Shown: one piece after another, positions 1 to 6,044 of the stretch
How the letters are laid out: the number at the start of each line of letters is the position of its first letter
How positions within the stretch are numbered: position 1 is the first letter of the stretch
IMG/VR virus record: IMGVR_UViG_3300011445_000601
Span: 1-39,047 of that record
Length of the DNA: 39,047 nt
Source of the DNA: a virus
Strand: one strand, 5' to 3'
Program-made: the position numbers and the translations under genes
Notes under the pieces: generated by a model
What the model was told of the DNA's origin: nothing
The model's input: the letters and a program-made list of their open reading frames with translations, nothing else
Database searches by the model: none

Positions 1-340
1 GACCGGCGCCGCGACCGGCGCCGCGACCCACGCCGCGACCGACGACGCGACCGACGACGCGACCGACGACGCGACCGACGCCGCGACCGGCGCCGCGACC
101 CACGCCGCGACCGACGACGCGACCGACGACGCGACCGACGCCGCGACCTACGCCGCGTCCGGCGCCGCGACCTACGCCGCGACCTACGCCGCGACCCGCG
201 CCGCGACCTACACCGCGACCGGCGCCGCGACCCGCGACGCGACCGGCGCCGCGACCCACGCCGCGACCGACGCCGCGACCCACGCCGCGACCCGCGACGC
301 GACCTACACCGCGACCGACGCCGCGACCTACACCGCGATC
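1..340 (+). repeat. 12-bp tandem repeat tract (left half)
   Basis: About 28 units of 12 bp, each ending in the near-invariant GCGACC and starting with a variable codon (GAC, TAC, CAC, GGC or CGC) plus GCC, GAC or ACC. In the coding frame each unit gives X-(A/D)-A-T with X = D, Y, H, G or R. Almost all variation falls in the first five bases of the unit. The tract continues at 38799-39047, so the true length is unknown and the window ends are probably an assembly break. Confidence 0.95.
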
Positions 341-1009
341 ACGCGGGTTGTGTTCTTCCTGGTTCGCTCGTGCGCCAACGTGTATCGCGGCTACCAGGGG
401 GGTAACCAGTGGTCCGCCTACGACGGGTTTCTGTCGTTCTTCAGGCATGTCGCCAAGCTCGATATCGACTATTCGAGCTGGAAGCACTGGGAGACGTTGT
501 CGGAGCATTCCGGCCCGCGGTACGTGTTTGCCGACTTCTGCATTATCTCCGACCGGCCGGAAACGCTGCTCATTGATGAGCAGAACCGACCGCACTGCGA
601 AAGCGGCCCGTCGCACAAGTGGCGCGACGGATGGGAGCTTTTCTATTGGCACGGTCTTCGGGTACCGGCGAAGTGGATCACAGATAAGGACAACGTGCGG
701 CCAGAAGAGGTGCTGCAATGGGGCAACATCGAGCAGCGCCGCGCCGGCTGCGAGAGCATCGGCTGGAAGCGCATTCTTGCTGAGCTCAACGCGACCGTTG
801 TGCAGGAGGACCCGAATCCGCAGTTTGGCACTCTGATCAAAGTGGATCTGCCCGATGCGGCGGGGAGCCTGTTTCTCAAGGCCCGCTGCGCGACGGGGCG
901 AGACTTCGCGCTGCCCATGCCCGCTCACATCAAGACAGCGTGCGAGGGCGGCGCGTGGTCGTACGGGCTGACGGAGGACGAATACAGGAAGCTCGAGGTG
1001 CGCACGTGA
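2..1009 (+). CDS. DUF6745-like protein with tetrapeptide repeats, C-terminal part (continues from window end)
   Basis: This is the 3' part of a gene whose 5' part starts at 38403. The frame is open from base 2, so the first ATG or GTG near 350 is not the true start. Codons 1 to about 112 encode tetrapeptides of the form A-(A/D)-T-X. A globular domain of about 220 residues follows, with the run DGWELFYWHGLRVPAKWI, preceded by the FADFCIISDRPETLLID region and followed by ILAELNATV. From memory this pattern (SERPxEIxxDExxRxHxxxGPxxxWxDGxxxYxWHGxxVPxW) is that of DUF6745 proteins, which often carry short tetrapeptide repeats before the domain. Function is unknown. The gene is early, between the Cro-like gene and replication, and its stop overlaps the next GTG (GTGA). 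Confidence 0.75.
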   Translation, partial: TGAATGAATHAATDDATDDATDDATDAATGAATHAATDDATDDATDAATYAASGAATYAATYAATRAATYTATGAATRDATGAATHAATDAATHAATRDATYTATDAATYTAITRVVFFLVRSCANVYRGYQGGNQWSAYDGFLSFFRHVAKLDIDYSSWKHWETLSEHSGPRYVFADFCIISDRPETLLIDEQNRPHCESGPSHKWRDGWELFYWHGLRVPAKWITDKDNVRPEEVLQWGNIEQRRAGCESIGWKRILAELNATVVQEDPNPQFGTLIKVDLPDAAGSLFLKARCATGRDFALPMPAHIKTACEGGAWSYGLTEDEYRKLEVRT

Positions 1010-1134
1010 ACGCCCACGACCCCTACTCGCTACAGTGCACGATCTGTGGCGTGAGTGAGGTCGCGATCGAGGCTCGTCGATACGAAGGCGGCATTCTCTG
1101 CGTCCCTGACCTTGTCCTCACGGTGAAGCCATGA
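1006..1134 (+). CDS. small protein with one CxxC pair
   Basis: A 42-residue reading frame starts with GTG overlapping the upstream TGA (GTGA) and ends in an ATGA overlap with the next frame. It has a CTICG knuckle near residue 11 and one further Cys near residue 30, so it could be half of a zinc ribbon. Support comes from translational-coupling spacing and composition only. It sits at the front of the replication gene cluster. Confidence 0.5.
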   Translation: MNAHDPYSLQCTICGVSEVAIEARRYEGGILCVPDLVLTVKP

Positions 1135-1208
1135 GGGCGCAGGAGGTGGCGCGGCTCGAGCAGGAGGTGGCGTGGCGACAGGCGCAGATCGAGGGGCGAC
1201 TGCGATGA
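1131..1208 (+). CDS. 25-residue helical mini-protein
   Basis: A very short frame coupled on both sides by ATGA overlaps. It encodes a charged amphipathic helix containing two AQEVA/EQEVA-like segments. It may be a genuine coupler peptide or only a translational bridge to the replication gene. The evidence is its position alone. Confidence 0.35.
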   Translation: MRAQEVARLEQEVAWRQAQIEGRLR

Positions 1209-2125
1209 CCTGGTTCAAGGTTGACGACAAGCTTTCGTTCCACGCGAAGGTCGTTCGGGCCGGCAACCCAGCCATGGGGGCATGGGTCCGGATAGGGGCA
1301 TGGTGCGCCGAACGCGAGTCGGACGGGATCATCCCCATCGAGGTGGCTGGCCTCATGGCCAGCATCGAGGAGCTCGCACGCCTGACCGAGGTGGGCTTTC
1401 TCTCCAAGCATCCGGGTGGATACGAGCTTCACGACTTTCTCAAGTACAACCCCTCCCATGCTGAGCTCGAAGCCAAGCGGACGCAGTGGGTTGAGAAGCG
1501 TCACAACAGAGCGTCTCGGGGAGCGTCTCCCATAGCGTCTCCGGGGGCGTCTACTGGAGACGCTCGAGAGCGTCCGGGATCGGGCACGGGATCTGGATCT
1601 TCTGATCCAGAGACAGAATCTCCAGAACGTGACTGTCACCGCGCGAGCTCGGCGCGGCTGAAGTCCGTCCCCCCCCCGCCGCCAGAGTCGGTCGAGCCCG
1701 AGGAGCCAGCCAAGCCTGAGTCCGGCTACGACCTGGCGAAGCGCGTGTTCGCGGAGGAATGGCAGGCGAAGTACCGCGAGCCGTACAATTTCGATTTCGT
1801 TGACGCCGGCCCGGAAAGCGAGAACCGCGTGCTCCAGGGGCTCGGCGGCAAGGCGAAAGAGCGCGGCGAAGAAGCCGAACGGTGGTTGCGCCACGTGGTC
1901 AAGACGTACCTGCGGGACCACGGCCACAGGGACTTTCTCGTCGGCGCGCGACATGCGGCGAAGTACATCCGGAAGAGCTGGCAGAGCTACGGCAACCCGC
2001 CGACGGCCAAGCCCCGAGTAGCGCCTGTCCGACCTGCCGAGCCGGTGGCGCCGGCACTCTCCGCGGCGGAGCTCGCAGCAAAACTTGGGTCGATGGGCAT
2101 TGGCAAGATTGGAGCCGTCCGATGA
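1205..2125 (+). CDS. phage replication organiser / helicase-loader-like protein
   Basis: 306 residues. The N-terminus (TWFKVDDKLSFHAKV, then AMGAWVRIGAW and DGIIPIEVA) matches the winged-helix-like N-terminal region seen in phage replisome organisers (WFKVDDxxxxHPKVxxAGNxAxGLWVR). A low-complexity Ser/Arg/Pro linker at about residues 95-170 separates it from a C-terminal helical region of about 80 residues, whose form resembles DnaB-loader domains. It would recruit helicase to the origin; this is inferred from family resemblance and from the DnaA-like gene coupled just downstream (ATGA). The ATG at 1205 is chosen because it overlaps the upstream stop. No polymerase or primase was seen, so host replication enzymes are probably used. 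Confidence 0.65.
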   Translation: MTWFKVDDKLSFHAKVVRAGNPAMGAWVRIGAWCAERESDGIIPIEVAGLMASIEELARLTEVGFLSKHPGGYELHDFLKYNPSHAELEAKRTQWVEKRHNRASRGASPIASPGASTGDARERPGSGTGSGSSDPETESPERDCHRASSARLKSVPPPPPESVEPEEPAKPESGYDLAKRVFAEEWQAKYREPYNFDFVDAGPESENRVLQGLGGKAKERGEEAERWLRHVVKTYLRDHGHRDFLVGARHAAKYIRKSWQSYGNPPTAKPRVAPVRPAEPVAPALSAAELAAKLGSMGIGKIGAVR

Positions 2126-2472
2126 CCGGTCAGCAAGTCATGGCGAGAATCCGCGAGCGCGATGACGGGGAGATCCTCTCCCTCATCAAACGCCTCGCTA
2201 AGGCCCACCACGTGACCGTAGACGAGCTTTTGGGGGGCGACCGCAGGAGAGGGCCAATGGACGCCCGCGCGGCCCTCTGGGAGGCGATGGAGGCCACGGG
2301 GCATTGGTCGTCAGAACGACTCGGCGAACTCTTCGGCAGGCCAGGGTCAAGCGTACGGTGGGCCACCAAGCGCCGACGAAAGCGACTCGCCAATCAACAA
2401 GTTGTTGGTAAAGCGTGGCAAAGCTGTGTCCAACCGATAGAGCAGCCTTTGCCGACGAAGGAGGTCGCTTGA
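2122..2472 (+). CDS. free-standing DnaA domain IV-like DNA-binding protein
   Basis: 116 residues. The order of motifs follows DnaA domain IV: an HHVTVDELLGGDRRR segment (residues 29-43), then ARAALWEAMEATGHWSSERLGELFGRPGSSVRWATKR-type helices (residues 49-84). In DnaA the second part reads GxxFGxRDHTTVLHA; here the recognition DHTTV is replaced by GSSVR, so the site read may differ from a standard DnaA box. There is no AAA+ domain. Coupled by ATGA to the organiser gene upstream, it is probably part of origin recognition, or a regulator that imitates DnaA. Strong family resemblance, inferred role. Confidence 0.65.
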   Translation: MTGQQVMARIRERDDGEILSLIKRLAKAHHVTVDELLGGDRRRGPMDARAALWEAMEATGHWSSERLGELFGRPGSSVRWATKRRRKRLANQQVVGKAWQSCVQPIEQPLPTKEVA

Positions 2473-2684
2473 GCCCCTCCGACGTAGCCGCGCACAGAAT
2501 CCGCGACGTGATAGTCGAGCTGGATCTGGGGGTAAACGACGCTTGGCTGGCCGTTGTGCAGTGCTGCGCTAGCGTTGCTGTTGGCTGTGGCATGACGCTA
2601 GAGGAAACGCTGCATCGGGTAGCGAAAGCGTACGCGTTCATGGAGAAAGAATACGCCAAGGCCGAAGCCGAGGGGGAGTCGTGA
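2469..2684 (+). CDS. small helical hypothetical protein
   Basis: 71 residues from a TTG start that overlaps the upstream TGA (TTGA) and is preceded by a strong AAGGAGG Shine-Dalgarno. An ATG at 2415 in the same frame is possible but would overlap the previous gene by 58 bp. It is acidic and helix-rich, ending in a charged helix. No family was recognised. It is followed by a GTGA overlap with the scrambled nuclease gene. Confidence 0.6.
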   Translation: MSPSDVAAHRIRDVIVELDLGVNDAWLAVVQCCASVAVGCGMTLEETLHRVAKAYAFMEKEYAKAEAEGES

Positions 2685-3082
2685 GCGAAACCAAGCTCGT
2701 CTCCGCCATCCTCGACGCTGTTGCCCCAGCGCTGTTGCTCGTCGCTCTGAACGCCCTTCGCGTCTTTCACCTCGAGCGCCAAGAAGCGACCGTCGACGCA
2801 CGCGATGATGGATGCGCTCGCCGCAGAGCCTGGCGTCGTCGCGTGGCGCAACAGCGTCGGCGCTCGCGGGCATCGCCGCTTCGGTCTTGGCGTCGGGTCA
2901 GCCGACTCCACGGCGGTCACTACGTCATCGTGCGGTCGGTCGCTGCTGCGAGAAAGGCCGTGGCGTGGGCTCGACAGCGTGTGGAATGGACACGACAGCC
3001 ACCGCGCGATCCAGCCGCCAATTCTGCTACGTTGTCAAGGTCATCCGAGGTCAAATCGCGTATGGTCACGCGAAGGAGGTAG
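2681..3082 (+). pseudogene. scrambled VRR-NUC nuclease gene with inverted core
   Basis: The reading frame is open (133 residues, GTG start coupled to the upstream stop), but its middle does not look like protein. Four blocks of a VRR-NUC domain are present in the wrong arrangement. Block 1 (2681-2701, plus) starts MSETKLV. Block 2 (about 2799-2909, plus, but in another frame) encodes ALAAEPGVVAWRNSVG...FGLGVGSAD. Block 3 (about 2702-2808) lies on the MINUS strand and encodes the catalytic core with GRFLALEVKDAKG and QSDEQQRW. Block 4 (2912-3082, back in the starting frame) encodes GGHYVIVRSVAAARKA. Placed in order 1-2-3-4 the pieces join in frame as one VRR-NUC protein of about 134 residues. 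As it stands the gene cannot make the nuclease. Confidence 0.75.
2702..2808 (-). pseudogene. inverted catalytic core segment of the VRR-NUC gene
   Basis: Read on the minus strand, this segment gives IIACVDGRFLALEVKDAKG followed by VQSDEQQRWGNSVEDGG. It contains the D...ExK and Q residues expected of a PD-(D/E)XK VRR-NUC active site. The start of the segment and the start of block 2 share the same bases around 2799-2811, read in opposite directions (TCCATCATCGCGTG against CACGCGATGATGGA). A short inverted repeat may therefore have mediated the rearrangement. An assembly chimera is the main alternative. Confidence 0.7.
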
Positions 3083-3084
3083 GG

Positions 3085-3405
3085 ATGTTCAAGTATTGCA
3101 TCGGAACTCCTGTGAGGGTTGGCGGCAGCGATGCCATCGCTGAGGTTGCCGAACAGCACACATTCGACCACTCCGCGCATTACCTCGTCAGAATGCCAAG
3201 CGGTTCAGCCTGCATCTACCGCGAGAGCGAGCTGTCACTACCACCCAAGGGATTGTGGCCGGTGTCGTTCCCATGGCAAGAGAAGCGGGCAGACTCTCCG
3301 GGGGCCCCAGCCCACACCTCCCCCCGTGCGAGCACAGAGCCGTCCTGCGAGCACGGCCTGGTAGCGTCGCAGCTCAAGCGCGAGCTGGAGAACCTGAAGC
3401 GCTAG
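3085..3405 (+). CDS. small hypothetical protein, beta-barrel-like N-terminus
   Basis: 106 residues from an ATG 2 nt past the VRR-NUC stop, with AAGGAGG at 3073-3079. The first 55 residues (YCIGTPVRVGGSDAIAEV, AHYLVRM, CIYRESEL) look like an SH3/KOW-type barrel found in small phage proteins. The middle is Pro/Ser rich and the end is a charged helix (SQLKRELENLKR). No specific function was recognised. Confidence 0.7.
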   Translation: MFKYCIGTPVRVGGSDAIAEVAEQHTFDHSAHYLVRMPSGSACIYRESELSLPPKGLWPVSFPWQEKRADSPGAPAHTSPRASTEPSCEHGLVASQLKRELENLKR

Positions 3406-3466
3406 AAGACTTCAAGGCTAGCGTGTTTCGCGTTCAATCGTGGCAGTGGTTTCGTGGGGCTACCTC

Positions 3467-3853
3467 ATGACCCCCGCCGAGCGCACCGACCACAAGGAGC
3501 GTTCGCCTCACCACGCGCGCGCGATGGGACTGAGCGTGCGCCAGCCGTGGGCGTCGCTGATTGCGAGCGGGCGGAAGACGGTGGAGCTGCGCTCGTGGCA
3601 GACCGTGCACCGCGGCACGCTTGTAATCTGCTCGTCGCTCGCAATGTGGCCTGGCACTGACTTTGAGATTGGACCTCGTGGAGTCACGGTCTGCACGGTG
3701 GAATTGGTGGACGTGCGTGCAGTGCGAGACGAAGACGCAACGGCGGCTTGCTGCTCATGTGATGGGTTTCGCTTTGCGTGGGTGCTTCGTGCTGCGACTC
3801 CGACGGAGCATCTGCCTGTGCGCGGGAGGCTTGGGTTGTGGCCATGGAGCTGA
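3467..3853 (+). CDS. ASCH-domain protein
   Basis: 128 residues. Residues 20-60 read GLSVRQPWASLIASGRKTVE then LRSW, with the ASCH signature GxKxxExR at residues 35-42. ASCH domains bind RNA or modified nucleosides, and the small YqfB type hydrolyses N4-acetylcytidine; which activity applies here cannot be seen. The ATG at 3467 is preferred over a GTG at 3440. The stop overlaps the start of the GNAT-TerS gene, so the two are probably made together. A functional link between an acetyltransferase and an ASCH protein is possible but only inferred. Confidence 0.75.
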   Translation: MTPAERTDHKERSPHHARAMGLSVRQPWASLIASGRKTVELRSWQTVHRGTLVICSSLAMWPGTDFEIGPRGVTVCTVELVDVRAVRDEDATAACCSCDGFRFAWVLRAATPTEHLPVRGRLGLWPWS

Positions 3854-4737
3854 CGTTCGAATTGCTCGGGGCCGGGGATTACGAGCGAGCCAAGAAGGTT
3901 CTGGATCGAGCCAAACATCCCGGGTTCGTTGGCAGGGAGCTGTTTTTTCGGTGTGCAACCAATGGTGGTTGCATCGTGGCGGTGCGCGCGGGGCAGGATG
4001 TGGGTGTGGCGCTGGTGACAAAGGGAAAGTTACAAGCGCTATCGGTTGTGCAAGATGCACAGGGCGGAGGTGTGGGTAGGGCGCTGATGGGCCGGACTCG
4101 GCCGAAGTTCGTGAATGCGATCGGCGAGAAGATCGGCTGGTTTGAAAAACTCGGTTACAAATGCGTCGGCGCTCCACGCGTCGGCGCAAACGGCAAACAT
4201 TCGACGCAGCTGCTGGAACTTGTGGAGCCGGAGAAACTTTCCGGCTCGCCGCCAGCGGCAAAAGATACGCCGACAGAGCCTGCAAAGCCGCCGAATAGAC
4301 TGACCGCGGACGAGCAGGTCGACCATATCGTCAAGCTGATGGTGACGCGCGAGTGGCGGGCCGGGGCGTCGCACAAGGAATTGGCAAGCGCATGGGGATG
4401 CCACCCACGGACCGTGGGTGATCGAGCCATCATCGCGAGCGGCATTCTTGCTCGCACCGGTGGCCCATTGGAGCAGTGGGTGGAATCGAAGATGCGCGCA
4501 CTCGACGAGCTAGAAACGCAAGCGGCCAGCGATGGCAATGTCATTGCCGCAATCAAGGCGATCCAGCTGCAGATGGATATCCGCGGCGTAACATCGACAC
4601 GCAGGCAGAAGGACGACAAGCCGGCAGAACACGACGACGAATATGCCAAGCTGTCGAAAGAGGAACGCATCGTTCGTCTAAAGGCGGCGCTGGCCGAGGA
4701 GATGGCGGTAGAGGACGGCAGCAATGGGATGCACTGA
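3844..4737 (+). CDS. GNAT acetyltransferase fused to small-terminase-like domain
   Basis: 297 residues. Residues 1 to about 125 are a GNAT fold: acetyl-CoA motif A QDAQGGGVGRAL at 70-81 and the typical WFEKLGY at 99-105. After a Pro-rich linker (about 128-145), residues 148-297 contain a helix-turn-helix (SHKELASAWGCHPRTVGDRA) followed by long helices, as in small terminase subunits that bind the packaging site. It lies 1.3 kb upstream of the large terminase and no other TerS was seen, which supports the C-terminal call. The substrate of the GNAT half is unknown. The ATG at 3844 overlaps the ASCH gene by 10 bp; an earlier in-frame ATG at 3778 lies deep in that gene. Confidence 0.7.
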   Translation: MELTFELLGAGDYERAKKVLDRAKHPGFVGRELFFRCATNGGCIVAVRAGQDVGVALVTKGKLQALSVVQDAQGGGVGRALMGRTRPKFVNAIGEKIGWFEKLGYKCVGAPRVGANGKHSTQLLELVEPEKLSGSPPAAKDTPTEPAKPPNRLTADEQVDHIVKLMVTREWRAGASHKELASAWGCHPRTVGDRAIIASGILARTGGPLEQWVESKMRALDELETQAASDGNVIAAIKAIQLQMDIRGVTSTRRQKDDKPAEHDDEYAKLSKEERIVRLKAALAEEMAVEDGSNGMH

Positions 4738-4844
4738 TTGGCGCCGACTGCGGTTGCTTAGACTACATACACAAGGCTGGCCACAGATGCGCCGACGGAC
4801 CGCCGTTCAGGTTCACCAAGCTGGCGCGGGGGAAGGAGAAAACC

Positions 4845-5180
4845 ATGATGATCAAAATTGCAGCGGTAACGGTAGACGATAAGCCAGGGTTCAACGCCAG
4901 CGCGCTCGACGACATGAGCGACATCCTCGGCCTGTCCGAGAGTGAGCCCGACAACGAGCCGCGCACGTTCGAGAAGTTGCTCAGACGTGTAGGCAAGCGC
5001 ATCGACGACGCGCGGGCCGCGAACGTGAAGGGGATAGCGGATGATGACGCAAGGAGAAGCAACCATGAAAAAGCGCAAACCCAAAAAGCCTTGCTAGGCG
5101 GCGGGAAGTACACCGTCGAGGAGGTGTGGGCGCTCGCTGGCTCGGTGCTCGGCCAGGACGAGACCAGGGGGAAACGCTGA
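4845..5180 (+). CDS. small acidic hypothetical protein
   Basis: 111 residues, with GGAAGGAG ahead of a double ATG. The sequence is charged and helix-rich with no recognised motif. The 107 bp before it (4738-4844) hold no convincing gene. Its TGA overlaps the next ATG by one base. Confidence 0.6.
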   Translation: MMIKIAAVTVDDKPGFNASALDDMSDILGLSESEPDNEPRTFEKLLRRVGKRIDDARAANVKGIADDDARRSNHEKAQTQKALLGGGKYTVEEVWALAGSVLGQDETRGKR

Positions 5181-5290
5181 TGGGCTATCGACTCAGGTTC
5201 TTCGCCGCGGCCGTGCTAGCGTCGCTGGCACGTAAGATCAACCGCGATGCGCTCAAGGCCGTGGCCGATGACGATTGGTGGTACTCATGA
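5180..5290 (+). CDS. 36-residue basic membrane-like peptide
   Basis: A short frame coupled on both sides (TGATG at the start, ATGA at the end). It has a hydrophobic FFAAAVLASLA stretch after a basic start, so it may sit in the membrane. It may also be only a spacer; the call rests on position and coupling. Confidence 0.4.
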   Translation: MGYRLRFFAAAVLASLARKINRDALKAVADDDWWYS

Positions 5291-5589
5291 AACTCTCGCG
5301 CGTCTGGCTCGACTTCGACTTCACGCACCCTCTGCTCGACGGCTCTCGCTCCCAGCTGTCAGAGGACGACTGCGCAGAGATGGGTGCGGCCGGCATGCGC
5401 TACGACCCAGCGACGCATAGCCTCATAATCGGAGAGAACCTCCACGGCATCGCGTGGAGCCGGGTGATACAATGGGAGGCGCTGGACATCCAACTTGTGT
5501 GCGGCGATTGCTCGAAGACGTTCAAAACAGCCCAGGCCCTCGGCTCCCACAGGCAATTCTGCAAGGGCAAGAAAGAGACGGCAGCGTAA
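5287..5589 (+). CDS. C2H2/C2HC-type zinc-finger protein
   Basis: 100 residues. The C-terminus carries CGDCSKTFKTAQALGSHRQF followed by C: C-x2-C, 12 residues, H-x3-C, a classical single zinc finger. The TAQALGSH core resembles the QALGGH finger known from plant proteins. The N-terminal 65 residues are a beta-rich region without a recognised family. It probably binds nucleic acid or a partner protein. The ATG at 5287 overlaps the preceding stop. Confidence 0.65.
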   Translation: MKLSRVWLDFDFTHPLLDGSRSQLSEDDCAEMGAAGMRYDPATHSLIIGENLHGIAWSRVIQWEALDIQLVCGDCSKTFKTAQALGSHRQFCKGKKETAA

Positions 5590-6044
5590 TGCTGAAAGTT
5601 GGAGACGAATACGTTGCGTGTTTCGTTACCGGCGACAGCTTCTCCAATCCTGGGCGCCTAGTTCTGACAGCAACGGTGGCCGTCGAGGCGCTTGATGCTG
5701 GTGGCGCCTTGCTTAGGCTGAGGGACGAGGCCAACGCGCTATCGCTACGTGAGGCTGCCTACGAGGTGCGGATACCGGGCACATTCATCGCTGGTCAGAT
5801 GACGGCGAAGTTGACCGGCAGCGTGCGTATCGAATGGTTTGTGCATCCGAAGGCGTGTGGAAACTGCGGCAGAGACGGCGGCGAGCTTATGGTCAATGGT
5901 CAAGGCGGCGACAGTTTCTACGCATGCGCTGTATGCCAGGCGTGCGAAACCTGCGGCGGCGCCGGCTGGTACTACGACGACTGCGGACGCTGCTCGGTCG
6001 GCTGTGAGGAGTGCGCCGAACGACAGCGTCATCAGCGGCTTTGA
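5589..6044 (+). CDS. Cys-rich zinc-ribbon protein upstream of terminase
   Basis: 151 residues. Residues 1-95 are a beta-rich domain. Residues 97-145 contain CGNCGRDGG, CAVCQACETCGGAGW and CGRCSVGCEEC, that is, several CxxC pairs like the DnaJ zinc-binding region. It starts one base into the previous stop (TAATG) and ends directly before the terminase ATG. It is probably a metal-binding accessory protein; exact role unknown. Confidence 0.65.
   Translation: MLKVGDEYVACFVTGDSFSNPGRLVLTATVAVEALDAGGALLRLRDEANALSLREAAYEVRIPGTFIAGQMTAKLTGSVRIEWFVHPKACGNCGRDGGELMVNGQGGDSFYACAVCQACETCGGAGWYYDDCGRCSVGCEECAERQRHQRL

Noticed and set aside
1-340. CRISPR array
   Set aside because: The repeats are 12 bp, directly adjacent, without spacers, and are in a coding frame.
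2198-2920. Long minus-strand frame of 240 residues
   Set aside because: Only the 2702-2808 part is protein-like (the inverted VRR-NUC core); the rest is antisense to good plus-strand genes.
4726-4884. 52-residue frame starting inside the end of the GNAT-TerS gene
   Set aside because: Low-complexity basic sequence with poor composition; the gene from 4845 with a strong Shine-Dalgarno is far better.
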